Positions 33,750 to 44,179 of a stretch of DNA of 47,189 nucleotides are shown piece by piece. The DNA is from JBBRHF01 sp038223055. Lineage in GTDB: Bacteria; Actinomycetota; Actinomycetes; JACCUZ01. The stretch's first letter is position 1. Each line of letters opens with the position of its first letter. Below the pieces are notes generated by a model. It saw only the letters and a list, made by a program, of their open reading frames with translations. It did not search any database and was not told where the DNA came from. The position numbers were made by a program, and so were the translations under genes. The stretch covers positions 1 to 47,189 of the forward strand of contig JBBRHF010000005.1 of assembly GCA_038223055.1 (NCBI GenBank), given 5' to 3'.

Positions 33750-33823
33750 GATCCGAGGTTACCCGTGCGCCTCTCCCGCAACAGCAGTCACAGCCGGGTT
33801 CTGGCCGCGTGTCGCGGGATGTT

Positions 33824-35508
<1,685 letters not shown>

Positions 35509-35512
<4 letters not shown>

Positions 35513-36417
35513 CAGGTGATCCCGCCGCCCACCAGGGCCGCCACCAGCGTCTGCACCTGGTCGTCGGTGGCGTCCAGCAGCGGTCCACGGGTCGTGCGGG
35601 AGGCGATCACGCCCTGTGCGTACAGCGCGGCCTTAGCCATGATGGCGCCCTGGGACGTGGGGGTCATGACGGCGCGTACGACGGGGAGCAGGCGGCGATG
35701 CACGGCAAGGGCGGTGGCACCATCGCCCTGCTCGAACGCCCCCACCATCTGGGCGTAGGCGTCCGCCGCGACGTGGCCGACGACGCTGACCACGCCGACG
35801 GCTCCGTGCGCGAGCCAGGCCAGATTGAGGGCGTCGTCGCCGGAGTAGAAGGCCAGGTCAGTCGCCGCCATGACCTCCGAGCCGGCGAACAAGTCACCCT
35901 TGGCGTCCTTGACCGCCAGGATCCGGTCGTGCCCGGCGAGGCGACGCAGCGTGTCCGCGGCGATCGGCGTACCGGTGCGGCCCGGAATGTCATAGAGCAT
36001 CACGGGCAGGCCGGTCGAGCCGGCCGCGGCCTCGAAGTGGCGGGCGAGTCCCTCCTGCGGCGGCTTGTTGTAGTAGGGCGTCACGATGAGCAGTGCATGA
36101 GCGCCTGCCTTCTCGGCGGCGCGTGACAGCCCGACGGTGTGCTGGGTGCTGTTGCTTCCGGTGCCGGCCAGGACGCGGGCCCGGTGCCCGACCGCCTCGA
36201 CGACGGCGCGCACCATCTGCTCCTTCTCGTCATCAGACGTCGTCGCCGACTCACCGGTCGTGCCATTGACGACCAGGCCGTCGTTGCCGAGGTCGACCAG
36301 GTGGGCGGCGAGGCGCGACGCCGAGTCGAGGTCGAGCGCGCCGTCGGCGGTGAACGGGGTGACCATCGCAGTAAGCACGCGCCCGAACACCTCGGTCGCG
36401 GCGGAGGCAGGTGTCAT
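35509..36417 (-). CDS. dapA: 4-hydroxy-tetrahydrodipicolinate synthase
   Basis: 302 aa, first committed enzyme of the lysine/meso-diaminopimelate branch, condensing pyruvate with aspartate semialdehyde. Family motifs: VVNGTTGESATTSDDEKEQM (Thr pair), LLIVTPYYNKPPQEGL (catalytic Tyr), LYDIPGRTGTPIAADTL, and the Schiff-base lysine in RILAVKDAKGDLF. SGDDALNLAWLAHGAVGVVS follows. ATG at 36417 is taken as start; the longer frame upstream has no family similarity. rnj follows in GTGA overlap. dapB lies 10 kb away with thyX between, as in many actinomycetes. Confidence 0.95.
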
Positions 36418-36474
36418 GGGCGCCACGCTACCGGGCGCGGCGCTGGCCCAGCCGCTCTGCGTAGAGTCTGGCGG

Positions 36475-36894
36475 ATGAGAGCCGAAGGCACGTTCGAGGT
36501 CGTCAGTTTCGTCCCGGCCGAGATCGGCGCTGCCGACCCTGCTGTCACGACGGGGCTGCCGGTCAGTGTCGCGACGATGCGCAAGACCTACAACGGCCAG
36601 GTCGACGGCCGCTCGACCACGATCTTCACCGCCGCGTTCGACCCGACCACCGGCACCGGCACCTATGTCGCGATGGACTCCTTCGAGGGCTCCCTGGACG
36701 GGCACCGCGGGACCTTCAACTTCGTCCACTCGGCGAGCACCTCCGGCAGCGAACGCAGTCACGAGTTCTTCCTCATCGTCGCGGCCAGCGGGACCGGTGA
36801 CCTGTCGGGCCTTACCGGGAGCGGCGGTCTCGCGGTCGATGCCGACGGCGTCCATCGGGTGTGGTTCGACTACGACCTGGCGCCCTCGGCGTAG
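36475..36894 (+). CDS. DUF3224 family protein
   Basis: 139 aa. MRAEGTFEVVSFVPAEIG, then KTYNGQVDGRSTTIFTAAFD, YVAMDSFEGSLDGHRGTFNF and SGTGDLSGLTGSGGLAVDAD match the small beta-barrel DUF3224 family (allene-oxide-cyclase-like fold), of unknown role. ATG at 36475. It is divergent from dapA with a gap of 57 bases, so the two may share promoter sequence. Confidence 0.85.
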   Translation: MRAEGTFEVVSFVPAEIGAADPAVTTGLPVSVATMRKTYNGQVDGRSTTIFTAAFDPTTGTGTYVAMDSFEGSLDGHRGTFNFVHSASTSGSERSHEFFLIVAASGTGDLSGLTGSGGLAVDADGVHRVWFDYDLAPSA

Positions 36895-36996
36895 TCGGCG
36901 CCGGTGTCGGCAGTTCGGCTTGAACCGGTTCAGCCGCTGGCTCCGACAATCGACAGGGATCGACAGGCCGGTCCACGTCATCCGACACGCCCTGCC

Positions 36997-37668
36997 CTAC
37001 GACGGGATCGATGAACCGGCCGAGGTGGCGAAGCCACTCTCGTACGCGATGACCACTGCTTGGGTGCGGTCTCGGGCTCCGAGCTTTGTCAGTATCGAGG
37101 TGACGTGTGTCTTGACCGTTTGTAGGCCCAAGAAGAGTTCCCCCGCGATCTCGCTGTTGCTGCGGCCGGTTGCGAGCAGTTGAAGGACCTGTCGCTCACG
37201 CGGACTGAGCCGGGCGATCAGGGCGTCCCAGCGGGTCCGAGTCTCGTCCCGCCGGTGGACGATCCTGGCTCGGGCGCCCGCGGGTAGGACCAAGGTGGAG
37301 CCAGCGGCGACCAGGCGGATGGTGTGGGTGAGTTCAGTCGGCTCGGCTCGTTTGAGGACGAAGCCGGAGGCTCCCGCCCGTAGTGCCCCGTAAAGGTACT
37401 CGTCGTTGCCGAAGGTAGTCAGGATCAGCACCTTGGGGCGCCGTTGAGGGTCGGCTTGATTGATCCGCGCTGTAGCTTGGATGCCGTCGATCCCCGGCAT
37501 CCGGATGTCCATCAGGACGACATCGGGTCGCATGGCGGCCGACGACTGCACGGCCTGCGCCCCATCGGCCGCCTCACCGACCACGTGGAGGTCTGCCTCG
37601 GCGTCCAGTAGCACTCGCAGGCTGGCGCGGATCAAGGCCTCGTCGTCGGCGATCAGGATCCGGATCAC
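36997..37668 (-). CDS. Two-component response regulator, NarL/LuxR type
   Basis: 223 aa. Receiver domain: acidic pair in ILIADDEALIR, phosphoacceptor Asp54 in VVLMDIRMPGIDG, Thr/Ser in ILTTFGND and Lys106 in SGFVLKRAEP. The C-terminal HTH LuxR domain is LSPRERQVLQLLATGRSNSE, then LGLQTVKTHVTSILTKLGA. Its GTG start overlaps the stop of the histidine kinase gene (GTGA), so kinase and regulator make one pair. Likely controls nearby genes, the divergent CPBP gene being a candidate. Confidence 0.93.
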   Translation of the reverse strand: MIRILIADDEALIRASLRVLLDAEADLHVVGEAADGAQAVQSSAAMRPDVVLMDIRMPGIDGIQATARINQADPQRRPKVLILTTFGNDEYLYGALRAGASGFVLKRAEPTELTHTIRLVAAGSTLVLPAGARARIVHRRDETRTRWDALIARLSPRERQVLQLLATGRSNSEIAGELFLGLQTVKTHVTSILTKLGARDRTQAVVIAYESGFATSAGSSIPS

Positions 37669-39002
37669 CGGGAGGGGTTTGCTCTTCGTGGCTCGTGCGG
37701 CAGTTCGGCGCGTACCCGCCAGCCGCCGTCAGGCTCGGGGCCGGCTGTCAGCCGGCCGCCGGCCAGACGAACCCGCTCGTCCAGTCCTGCCAGCCCCCGT
37801 CCCGGTTCGGTGCTCGACTGGCCCGGTGGCAGCCTTGCGGTCGCGTTGCGGACTTCGACCACCAGCCACTCGTCCACCACCTGGATCTCCACCTGAGCCG
37901 CGCATCCCTTGGCGTGGCGCAACGCGTTGGTGCAAGACTCCTGCACCACCCGGAATGCGACTGCCGAGGCCGGGTGCTCGGCTGCCTGGTCAAGATCTTT
38001 GACCTCGGCACGTATTGCCATCCCGGCCGCCTCGGCCCGGCGCAAAAGCTCGGGCAGGTCGGCCAGCGTCGGTTCCTTCCTGACCGGTGTGGCGTCCTCG
38101 GCGAGCACCGCCAGCACGGTGTCTAGCTCACTCATCGCTCGCCTCCCGGTCTGCCCGATCGTTTCCAGACTGGCTCGTGCCGCGTCCGGGTCCGTGTCCA
38201 GCAGGCGTCGGGCACTCTCGGCTTGCAGCACCATCACCGTGACCGAGTGTCCGATGTTGTCGTGGAGATCTCGGGCCAGCCGGGCCCGCTCCGCAAGCCG
38301 CCCCGTCTGCCGTGCCAACCCTGCCGCCTGCTGTGCGGCGTCGGGCCCGAGCAGCAACCGCGCGGCGAACACATGGGCCGCTGCGACCTGCCGCAGCAGC
38401 CACGCCCCAGACAAAAGTCCGACCAGCGCAAGGGGAAGGGTCCACGTGCTTCGCCACCCAGCCGAGGACCGCCAACTGGCCCCCCATTGCAGGTAGCCGT
38501 CTACGAACGGCACGACAACCAGGGCAGCGAGCACCACGCTGGCCAGGGCGGCACCACCCAGGACCAGCACGCCGGCGAGCCCGCGAAGCAGCAGCCAGGC
38601 CAGCGACCGCCACGTGCGCGGATCCGTCACCACACCGCGGGCGGCTACGCGCCAGTCGACCGGCTCGACGACCGGTGGAGCCGGGACCCGGGCATCCAGC
38701 AGGGCGTTGACCAGATGACGCTCCAGTTCACCCAGGGCCCGCGCACCGGCCAACGTGCTGAGCAGAACCACCACACCGATCCCGAGCAGCGCGGTCAGCC
38801 CGCCAACAGCCAGCCCGCCGGCCACCAGGAGCAGCCACAGCAGCCCCAACGGCACAGTCAAAGCCAGATACACCGCAGCACGCCAGGTGGCCGGTTCACT
38901 CAGAAAGCGAAACCGACGGCGCAGGGCATTCGGCGTCGGCGACTTCCTGGCCTCGTGAACCGTGGTGGTGGACAAGGTCATCTCCCGCACTATGTCAGCC
39001 AT
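37665..39002 (-). CDS. Sensor histidine kinase, HisKA_3 (NarX-like) type
   Basis: 445 aa. About four to six membrane helices in the first 230 residues (LALTVPLGLLWLLLVAGGLA, LTALLGIGVVVLLSTLAGAR and others), with little outside the membrane, so the signal may be membrane stress or a lipid-soluble molecule. The kinase region starts ARLARDLHDNIGHSVTVMVL with the phosphorylated His in the HisKA_3 motif. The ATPase domain has ESCTNALRHAKGCAAQVEI and the G-box GRGLAGLDERVRLAGGRLTA. ATG at 39002; an ATG at 38981 is also possible. The gap to the divergent CPBP gene is 90 bases. Confidence 0.92.
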   Translation of the reverse strand: MADIVREMTLSTTTVHEARKSPTPNALRRRFRFLSEPATWRAAVYLALTVPLGLLWLLLVAGGLAVGGLTALLGIGVVVLLSTLAGARALGELERHLVNALLDARVPAPPVVEPVDWRVAARGVVTDPRTWRSLAWLLLRGLAGVLVLGGAALASVVLAALVVVPFVDGYLQWGASWRSSAGWRSTWTLPLALVGLLSGAWLLRQVAAAHVFAARLLLGPDAAQQAAGLARQTGRLAERARLARDLHDNIGHSVTVMVLQAESARRLLDTDPDAARASLETIGQTGRRAMSELDTVLAVLAEDATPVRKEPTLADLPELLRRAEAAGMAIRAEVKDLDQAAEHPASAVAFRVVQESCTNALRHAKGCAAQVEIQVVDEWLVVEVRNATARLPPGQSSTEPGRGLAGLDERVRLAGGRLTAGPEPDGGWRVRAELPHEPRRANPSR

Positions 39003-39092
39003 GGTGAGAACCCTGCCTCCCCCGCGAGAGGGAGCGCTCGGATACCTCAGAGGGAAGTGGCCCGCACCGCCCGTTGCGGACAGTTGGCAGTC

Positions 39093-40055
39093 ATGAGGAC
39101 TCCACGCGCCGACCCTTCCAACCGATCCCTTCCGGGGCCCAGCGTGCCGCGCTGGGCTGTCACCCGGTTCTGGGCCGTCGCCACCGCCTGCGAGGTCGTG
39201 CTGGCCGCGGCGCTGTTGCTCACCGGGTCCGACCAGGTCATCGAGAAAGCGCTCTCAGTGACCGGCCTGGAGTTCAACACGGACCTGGTGACCGCGGCCC
39301 GGCTGGTGATCGGCTACCCCGCCGCGGCGCTGGCGGTCGCGCTGGCGGTCGCGCAGGTCGCGGCGCCTGACCTGGCCGTGCTCGTGGTGACCCGTCGGGT
39401 CAGGCACGGGGCGGCCAGCCTTGCCGCCGTGGCGGCCCGATTCCGGTTCTGGGGGCGCGAGCTCAGCCGCCGGCAGGGGCTCACCGCCTGGACCTCCCTC
39501 GTGGTGACTTTCGTTTGTCTGAACCTGGCCACAGCAGCGGTCAACAGCGTCGTTCTGAACGACCAGGATTGGCGCTGGGACCCGCACGTGCTCACCTGGA
39601 CCCTGCCCGGGACACTACTCATCGCGATGTTCCTGGACGCCGGCGCGGTGCTGGAGGAGAACGGCTGGCGCGGCTATGCATTGCCCCTGCTCCTGCGCCG
39701 ACGTTCACCATTGACGGCCAGCCTGCTGCTCGGCCTGGGCTGGGCCGCCTGGCACTACCCCGTGAAGTACAACTCGGTGACCGACTACGGCGTCGGCGGA
39801 GTCGCCTATCTCGCGACGTTCAGCCTCAAAATCATGCTCCTGACCGTCGTCATGACCTACTTCTGGCAACGCAGCGGCCAAAGCACCGTCGCCGCGATCG
39901 CCATGCACGGCCTGTCCAACGACTCGATGCGACTGCAAGGGCTGCTGATCGGTGACAGCTTGCGGCTGTCTATCCTCAGCGAGCTCACCATCTGCCTGCC
40001 GCTGGCCTGCGTCGCCGGCTGGCTGATCTGGCGCACCCAAGGCAGCTTGCGCTGA
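39093..40055 (+). CDS. CPBP family intramembrane metalloprotease
   Basis: 320 aa integral membrane protein with about eight hydrophobic segments. CPBP motif 1, EENGWRGYALPLL, gives Glu188-Glu189-x3-Arg193; motif 2 has His221 in AAWHYP; a third His is in AAIAMHGLSND. These match the CAAX-prenyl-protease/bacteriocin-processing family. ATG 39093 with no strong RBS. It faces away from the two-component genes, with a shared 90-bp region. Substrate unknown; roles in peptide maturation or immunity are known for relatives. Confidence 0.88.
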   Translation: MRTPRADPSNRSLPGPSVPRWAVTRFWAVATACEVVLAAALLLTGSDQVIEKALSVTGLEFNTDLVTAARLVIGYPAAALAVALAVAQVAAPDLAVLVVTRRVRHGAASLAAVAARFRFWGRELSRRQGLTAWTSLVVTFVCLNLATAAVNSVVLNDQDWRWDPHVLTWTLPGTLLIAMFLDAGAVLEENGWRGYALPLLLRRRSPLTASLLLGLGWAAWHYPVKYNSVTDYGVGGVAYLATFSLKIMLLTVVMTYFWQRSGQSTVAAIAMHGLSNDSMRLQGLLIGDSLRLSILSELTICLPLACVAGWLIWRTQGSLR

Positions 40056-40180
40056 CGACAAGGACGACCCCACCCAACCTGACGCTGCCGATCTGACACG
40101 GCGACGAGACGAGCCTCGACCGTTGCTGGACGAACCAGCCCCGCGGTATGTCCCGGTGGGTCGGGGACGAGTGGCCGGCC

Positions 40181-40930
40181 TCAGGGTGCCACCCGGCCGC
40201 CGGCGTCAAAAGCCTGGTGGGTCAGCGGCATGAGGCGGACGAACTCGGTCTCCATCCGCTCGGCGACCATCTCTATCTCCCGCTGCGGGTAGGACGGGAA
40301 GGTGGACTCCTCGCGCTTGGTGCGCAGCGACAGGAAGTTCATCAGCGACCGGGCGTTCATCGTGACGTACATCGAGGAGTAGATCGTCAGCGGCAGCACG
40401 ATGCGGGCCACCTCCCGCGCGACGCCGGCATCGAGCATCTCGACGTACGCCGCGTAGGCGCCGGCGCAGGCGCGTCGGGTTGCGGACTCGACGATCTGGT
40501 GCTGCTCGGGTGACCCGGGGACGAACTCGTAGTGCCCCGGCTTGCCCTCCTGCACCAGCATGCGGTCCCGACCCGGCACGTAGAACACCGGCCGGAGCTG
40601 GCGGTAGCGGCCGCTCTCCTCGTTGTATGAGGCGATCCGGTGACGCATCTGCTCCCGGAACACGAAGATCGGCGCCTGCACGTAGAACGTCATCGAGTTG
40701 TGCTCGAACGGGCTGCCGTGACGAGCCCGCATCAGGTAGTTGATCAGGCCGCGGGACCGCTCGGGGTCGGCGTCGACGTCGTCCAGGGACTGCTCTCCCT
40801 TGGTCGACACCCGGGCTCCGAAGATCACGTCGGCGTCGCCGGCCCCGGAGCGGACCAGCTCAACGGTCACGTCACTTCGGAAGGTGATCTCAGGGGAATC
40901 GTGGTCGGCGGGAGCTACGTCATCGGGCAC
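40181..40930 (-). CDS. thyX: FAD-dependent thymidylate synthase ThyX
   Basis: 249 aa flavoenzyme that methylates dUMP to dTMP using methylene-THF and NADPH. The ThyX motif RHR-x3-S-x2-E-x-S-x-R is seen at residues 96-109 (MRHRIASYNEESGRY), and HGSPFEHNSMTFYVQAPIFV, MNARSLMNFLSLRT and QREIEMVAERM are family signatures. GTG start at 40930. Position between dapB and dapA is the usual actinobacterial one. Downstream is a 125-bp gap to the CPBP gene with nothing I recognise. Confidence 0.95.
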   Translation of the reverse strand: MPDDVAPADHDSPEITFRSDVTVELVRSGAGDADVIFGARVSTKGEQSLDDVDADPERSRGLINYLMRARHGSPFEHNSMTFYVQAPIFVFREQMRHRIASYNEESGRYRQLRPVFYVPGRDRMLVQEGKPGHYEFVPGSPEQHQIVESATRRACAGAYAAYVEMLDAGVAREVARIVLPLTIYSSMYVTMNARSLMNFLSLRTKREESTFPSYPQREIEMVAERMETEFVRLMPLTHQAFDAGGRVAP

Positions 40931-40960
40931 GGCGCAAGGCTAGCCAGCAGCTCAGACACC

Positions 40961-41020
40961 GCCATGCCCCGCCGTGCCCCGCCATGCCCCGCCGGGCCGG
41001 CCGTGCCCCGCCCGCCACGC
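40961..41020. repeat. 10-bp degenerate tandem repeat
   Basis: CCGCCATGCC, CCGCCGTGCC, CCGCCATGCC, CCGCCGGGCC and shorter variants follow each other. It lies upstream of thyX, where no gene is seen. Confidence 0.6.
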
Positions 41021-41129
41021 CACCCCGGTCGCCGACGGGATCGGGCACGTGGACCGGCTGGTTGGCGCGAATCGCCGCGCGAAACCGGTCCACTGTGGCT
41101 TTGAGTGCCATCATCGGTGTCCGCGGCCA

Positions 41130-41420
41130 TCACCTCGATCGCCGCGTCCAGGCGGTCCCGGCGGGCTTGGGCGCCCAGCACCGCCTCGTGGTCGGTGAAC
41201 AGCATCCAGCACCAGCCGTCCAGCTCGCGGGCGATCGCCACGTTGGCGACCACCGGGCGTTTGCGGTTGCTCCACGCGCCGCCGCCTCCTCATCGATTCT
41301 GGTGAGTGACCCGGTGCCTGGAGCGCATCAGGTCCCCACGGACGTCCTCCCGGGCCCGGACCAGGTCCCGGGCGGCTTCCTGCACCACCGACGGGGTGAG
41401 ACGGCCCCTGTCCACCATGT
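41130..41420 (-). mobile_element. IS110-family transposase remnant
   Basis: Minus-strand pieces of an IS110/IS1111 transposase. AARDLVRAREDVRGDLMRSR (about 41316-41375) matches the middle, after which a stop comes at THQNR. Then, in another frame from about 41268, AWSNRKRPVVANVAIARELD followed by GWCWML resembles the conserved C-terminal block of these enzymes. The N-terminal DEDD catalytic part is absent, as are recognisable ends. The fragment is about 300 bp, non-functional, and marks an old insertion between thyX and the paa remnants. Confidence 0.65.
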
Positions 41421-41640
41421 GAGACTTTCCCGCCGTGCGAGGCGAAAGACAGCCGACAGAGGTGTGGACGCCTTGTCCGGCCACCTCAGGCCTCGGTAGG
41501 CGCGCGTTGTCTCACGTGACGGTCGGTAGCGTCTCGCCTGCCGAGCCGATCGGACGATCGAGACCGCCGCTCCAGACCGGAGACGACACGCGGGTCACAT
41601 CAGTCTCATCTGTCACACGAGGGCGGCGGAGATCCGAACT

Positions 41641-41678
41641 GGCGGCTCAGCGGGTCGGAACCCGCCCGTTGAGCCGCC
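41641..41678. terminator. Strong hairpin in gene-free stretch
   Basis: GGCGGCTCAGCGGGT (41641-41655) pairs with ACCCGC (41660-41665) and TGAGCCGCC (41670-41678), a 15-bp stem with a CCGT bulge. The region 41421-41831 around it contains no gene I can support. Confidence 0.55.
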
Positions 41679-41831
41679 AAGCACCGTCCCCTGACCGCGA
41701 TGCCCGTCAGCGGGACCACCCGGCAGGCGGCGGGGGCCCGGTCAACAGTCGAAGTCCAGGGTCACCTCGTCGGTCACCGGTCGCGACTAGCAAGCCAGCA
41801 CGAACCCAGCCGCGAGCTCGTCGCGCTCCGC

Positions 41832-42318
41832 TCAGATGGCCTTGAAGTGGTCGAACGGCTCGAGGCAAGCCAGGCACGACCGCAGCGCCTTGCACGCCGT
41901 CGAGCCGAACCGGCTCACCTCGCGCGTGTCGGGGCTGCCGCACTGGGGGCAGCGCACTGACAGGGTTACGTTCACCGCGGTGCCGGTCCGGGCGGCGGTG
42001 CCTGTGCCGGTGGCAGGCGCCGGCGGGGCGACGCCGTAGTCGAGCAGTTTGCGCTTGCCTGCCTCGCTCATCCAGTCCGTGGTTCAGGCCGGCGCGAGGA
42101 CCGTGCGTACGACGACGTCGGGGAAACCGTTTGTCCCGCAAGGCGGTCTCGACGTCAGCCCGGATCGTTCCATCGCCGGGCAGCCGGAGTAGGTGGGCGT
42201 GATCGTCACCGTCACGCGCCCGCTCTCGACCTGGACATCGCGCAGCACGCCGAGATCCTCGATGGTGAGCACGGGCCCTTCCGGGTCGGCCACCTCGGCC
42301 ACGATGGCCCGCGCCCGC
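41832..42318 (-). pseudogene. paaD: PaaD (phenylacetyl-CoA epoxidase subunit PaaJ), broken
   Basis: All parts of PaaD are there. First ARAIVAEVADPEGPVLTIED, LGVLRDVQVESGRVTVTI and TPTYSGCPAM (DUF59-like domain). Then a stretch restored only by shifting frame: a one-base loss near 42170 and a one-base gain near 42130 give ERSGLTSRPPCGTN in place of TIRADVETALRDN. Next comes FPDVVVRTVLAPA, a TGA at 42084-42086 where TGG (Trp) is expected, and TTDWMSEAGKRKLLDYGVAP. The C-terminal zinc ribbon VRCPQCGSPDTREVSRFGST, ACKALRSCLACLEPFDHFK is whole. PaaD matures the epoxidase that opens aerobic phenylacetate breakdown. Upstream lies a 9-bp repeat array. Because the mutations lie in only part of the gene, decay looks recent. 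Confidence 0.85.
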
Positions 42319-42408
42319 GTCGCCCGCGTCGCCCTCGTCGCCCTCGTCGCCCTCGTCGCCCTCGTCGCCCTCGTCGCCCTCGTCGCCCTCGTCGCCCCCG
42401 TCGCCCCG
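42319..42408. repeat. 9-bp tandem repeat, ten units
   Basis: On the plus strand, GTCGCCCGC at 42319, seven copies of GTCGCCCTC (42328-42390), GTCGCCCCC (42391) and GTCGCCCCG (42400). On the minus strand it reads in-frame into paaD as repeated Arg-Ala-Thr or Gly-Asp-Glu units. It joins the paaC tail to paaD. Confidence 0.9.
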
Positions 42409-42444
42409 CCGTAACGTCCGAACATGCGCAGTCCATGACGCACG

Positions 42445-42545
42445 CTTGTTCTGGACGTTATGGCGGGGGCGGTGGTCCGGGCGGGAGCGGTGCAAGTGCT
42501 GCATCTCGGCGAGCAGATAGCCGAACGCCTCGGTGCGCCGCACGT
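42445..42545 (-). pseudogene. paaC: PaaC (phenylacetyl-CoA epoxidase subunit) C-terminal fragment
   Basis: About 20 residues, VRRTEAFGYLLAEMQHLHRS, match the very end of PaaC, next to paaD in complete operons. Sequence breaks off both before it (near 42545) and after, so only the end of a paa operon survives. The identification relies on remembered family sequence. Confidence 0.6.
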
Positions 42546-42764
42546 GGGGGGCGCTCTACACACTGTCCCTTCCGGTCGGCTCTGTTGTCGTGTGAACATC
42601 GGCACCGCGAGCCCCGGACCGTAGCGGCGAGAGTGACGTCGGTCACACACCGACGGCGACCGAGCCGCTCTGCGAGGATCGACCCCAGTCCGGGACAGAG
42701 ACGTCCGACGAGCAGGCTCCGAGCAGCACATCGGAATCCGATCACCCTTGGGCGGAGGCAGATC

Positions 42765-43490
42765 ATGGCCGATACGAGCGTGCGCCTCGCCACGCCGAGC
42801 GACGCGGCGGGGGTGACCCGGGTGCAGGCCGCTGCGTGGCGCGCCGCCTACGCCGAGGTTCTCCCGCCGGACCTGCTGGCCGAACTCGATTCGGCCGCCG
42901 TGACCCGCCAGTGGCTCGAGGCCATCGTCGCGCCGCCAACCCCGAGGCACCGGCTGATCGTCGCGCTGGACGCCGCCGAGGTCGTGGGGTTCGCCGCGTT
43001 CGGGCCGTCCGCCGACCCCGACCTGCGTTCCGCCGGGCCCGATCGGGCTTCCGCCGACCCCGACCTGCCGTCCGCCGGGCCCGACCTGGCGGGCGGTGTC
43101 GACGCGGAGCTCTTCGCGCTGTGCGTGGACCCTGCGCGCGCCCGCGCTGGGCACGGGTCACGCCTGCTCAACGCCGCTGTCGACCACTTGCGGGAGGACC
43201 GCTTCCGACAGGTGTACGGCTGGCTGCCGGACCTGCCCCGCCAGGGCAACGACCGGTTGCGGGCCTTCCTGGATGGCGCCGGCTGGGGTGACTCCGGGGC
43301 CCGGCGGGTCCTCGACCTGGCGGGTGACGGCGGCCTCGTGGTCGACCAGGTGCGCCTGCACACGTCGATCGACCAGTCCGCGATCGAGCAGCCGTCGACC
43401 GAGCAGCCGTCGACCGAGCAGCCGTCGGTCGAGCAGCCCTCGACCGAGCAGCCCTCGACCGTGCAGCCCTCGACCGAGCCGGGCGCGTGA
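42765..43490 (+). CDS. GNAT-family N-acetyltransferase with repetitive tail
   Basis: 241 aa. VRLATPSDAAGVTRVQAAAW and WRAAYAEVLPPDLL open an acetyltransferase of the RimI-like type. Motif A is LCVDPARARAGHGSRLLNAA, followed by VYGWLPDLPRQGNDRLRAFL. Between beta strands 3 and 4 two copies of a SADPDL-x-SAGPD unit (about 82-108) form a disordered loop, and the last 35 residues are EQPST repeats from a 15-bp DNA array. ATG at 42765 follows GGAGG by about five bases. Its stop overlaps the azlC start, so it heads an operon. Substrate unknown. Confidence 0.85.
   Translation: MADTSVRLATPSDAAGVTRVQAAAWRAAYAEVLPPDLLAELDSAAVTRQWLEAIVAPPTPRHRLIVALDAAEVVGFAAFGPSADPDLRSAGPDRASADPDLPSAGPDLAGGVDAELFALCVDPARARAGHGSRLLNAAVDHLREDRFRQVYGWLPDLPRQGNDRLRAFLDGAGWGDSGARRVLDLAGDGGLVVDQVRLHTSIDQSAIEQPSTEQPSTEQPSVEQPSTEQPSTVQPSTEPGA
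43382..43480. repeat. 15-bp tandem repeat in the 3' end of the acetyltransferase gene
   Basis: GTCGACCGAGCAGCC-type units, about six, encode the EQPST tail. The frame is kept throughout. Confidence 0.85.
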
Positions 43491-44179
43491 CCTCGGCCGC
43501 GCCGCCGTGGACCCAGGTGCGCGCTCGCGTCGTCCGTACGGCACTCAGCGTGGGGGTCGCCACCGGCGCCTACGGCGTGTCGTTCGGCGCGCTCGCCACC
43601 GCATCGGGACTGAGCGTGGCCCAGACGTGCGCCCTGTCGCTGCTCGCGTTCACCGGCGGGTCGCAGTTCGCGCTGATCGGAGTGATCGGCTCGGGCGGCA
43701 GCTTGACGTCCGGCGCGACGTCGGCACTGCTGCTGGGTGCCCGCAACCTGATCTACGGCGCGCGGCTCGCCACTCTGCTGTCGACCCGCGGGCTCAGCCG
43801 GGTGATCGGCGCGCACCTGGTGATCGACGAGTCGACGGCGGTGGCGCTCGCCAACGAGACGGACGGAAATCGGGCTGCCCGCTTGGGTTTCTGGTCGACC
43901 GGTTTGGCGGTGTTCGTGCTGTGGAACGTCTCCACACTGGTCGGCGCGGTCGCCGGCACGAGCATCGGCGATCCGGGCGACATTGGGCTGGATGCAGCCG
44001 CGCCGGCCGCCTTCATCGCGCTGCTCGCACCGCGGCTTCGGGGGCGCCCGGCCTGGCTGACGGCCGTCGCAGCCGTGGTCGTGGCGCTCGCGATGGTGCC
44101 TGTCGTTCCGGTCGGGGTCCCGGTGCTGCTCGCCGCGCTGGTCCCTGTCGTGGCAGTTCTGCTGGGGCGGCGACGGTGA
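43487..44179 (+). CDS. azlC: AzlC family branched-chain amino acid exporter subunit
   Basis: 230 aa membrane protein. TGAYGVSFGALATASGLSVA, QTCALSLLAFTGGSQFALIG and LLGARNLIYGARLATLL are the hallmark AzlC stretches, and LVIDESTAVALANETDGNRA follows. The GTG start overlaps the acetyltransferase stop, and its own stop overlaps azlD (GTGA), so the pair forms one transporter. AzlCD exports branched-chain amino acids or analogues in Bacillus; the substrate here is inferred from the family. Confidence 0.9.
   Translation: MTSAAPPWTQVRARVVRTALSVGVATGAYGVSFGALATASGLSVAQTCALSLLAFTGGSQFALIGVIGSGGSLTSGATSALLLGARNLIYGARLATLLSTRGLSRVIGAHLVIDESTAVALANETDGNRAARLGFWSTGLAVFVLWNVSTLVGAVAGTSIGDPGDIGLDAAAPAAFIALLAPRLRGRPAWLTAVAAVVVALAMVPVVPVGVPVLLAALVPVVAVLLGRRR

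Noticed and set aside
42319..42408. Possible CRISPR array from the repeat run
   Set aside because: Units of 9 bp with no spacers and no cas genes; a simple tandem repeat.
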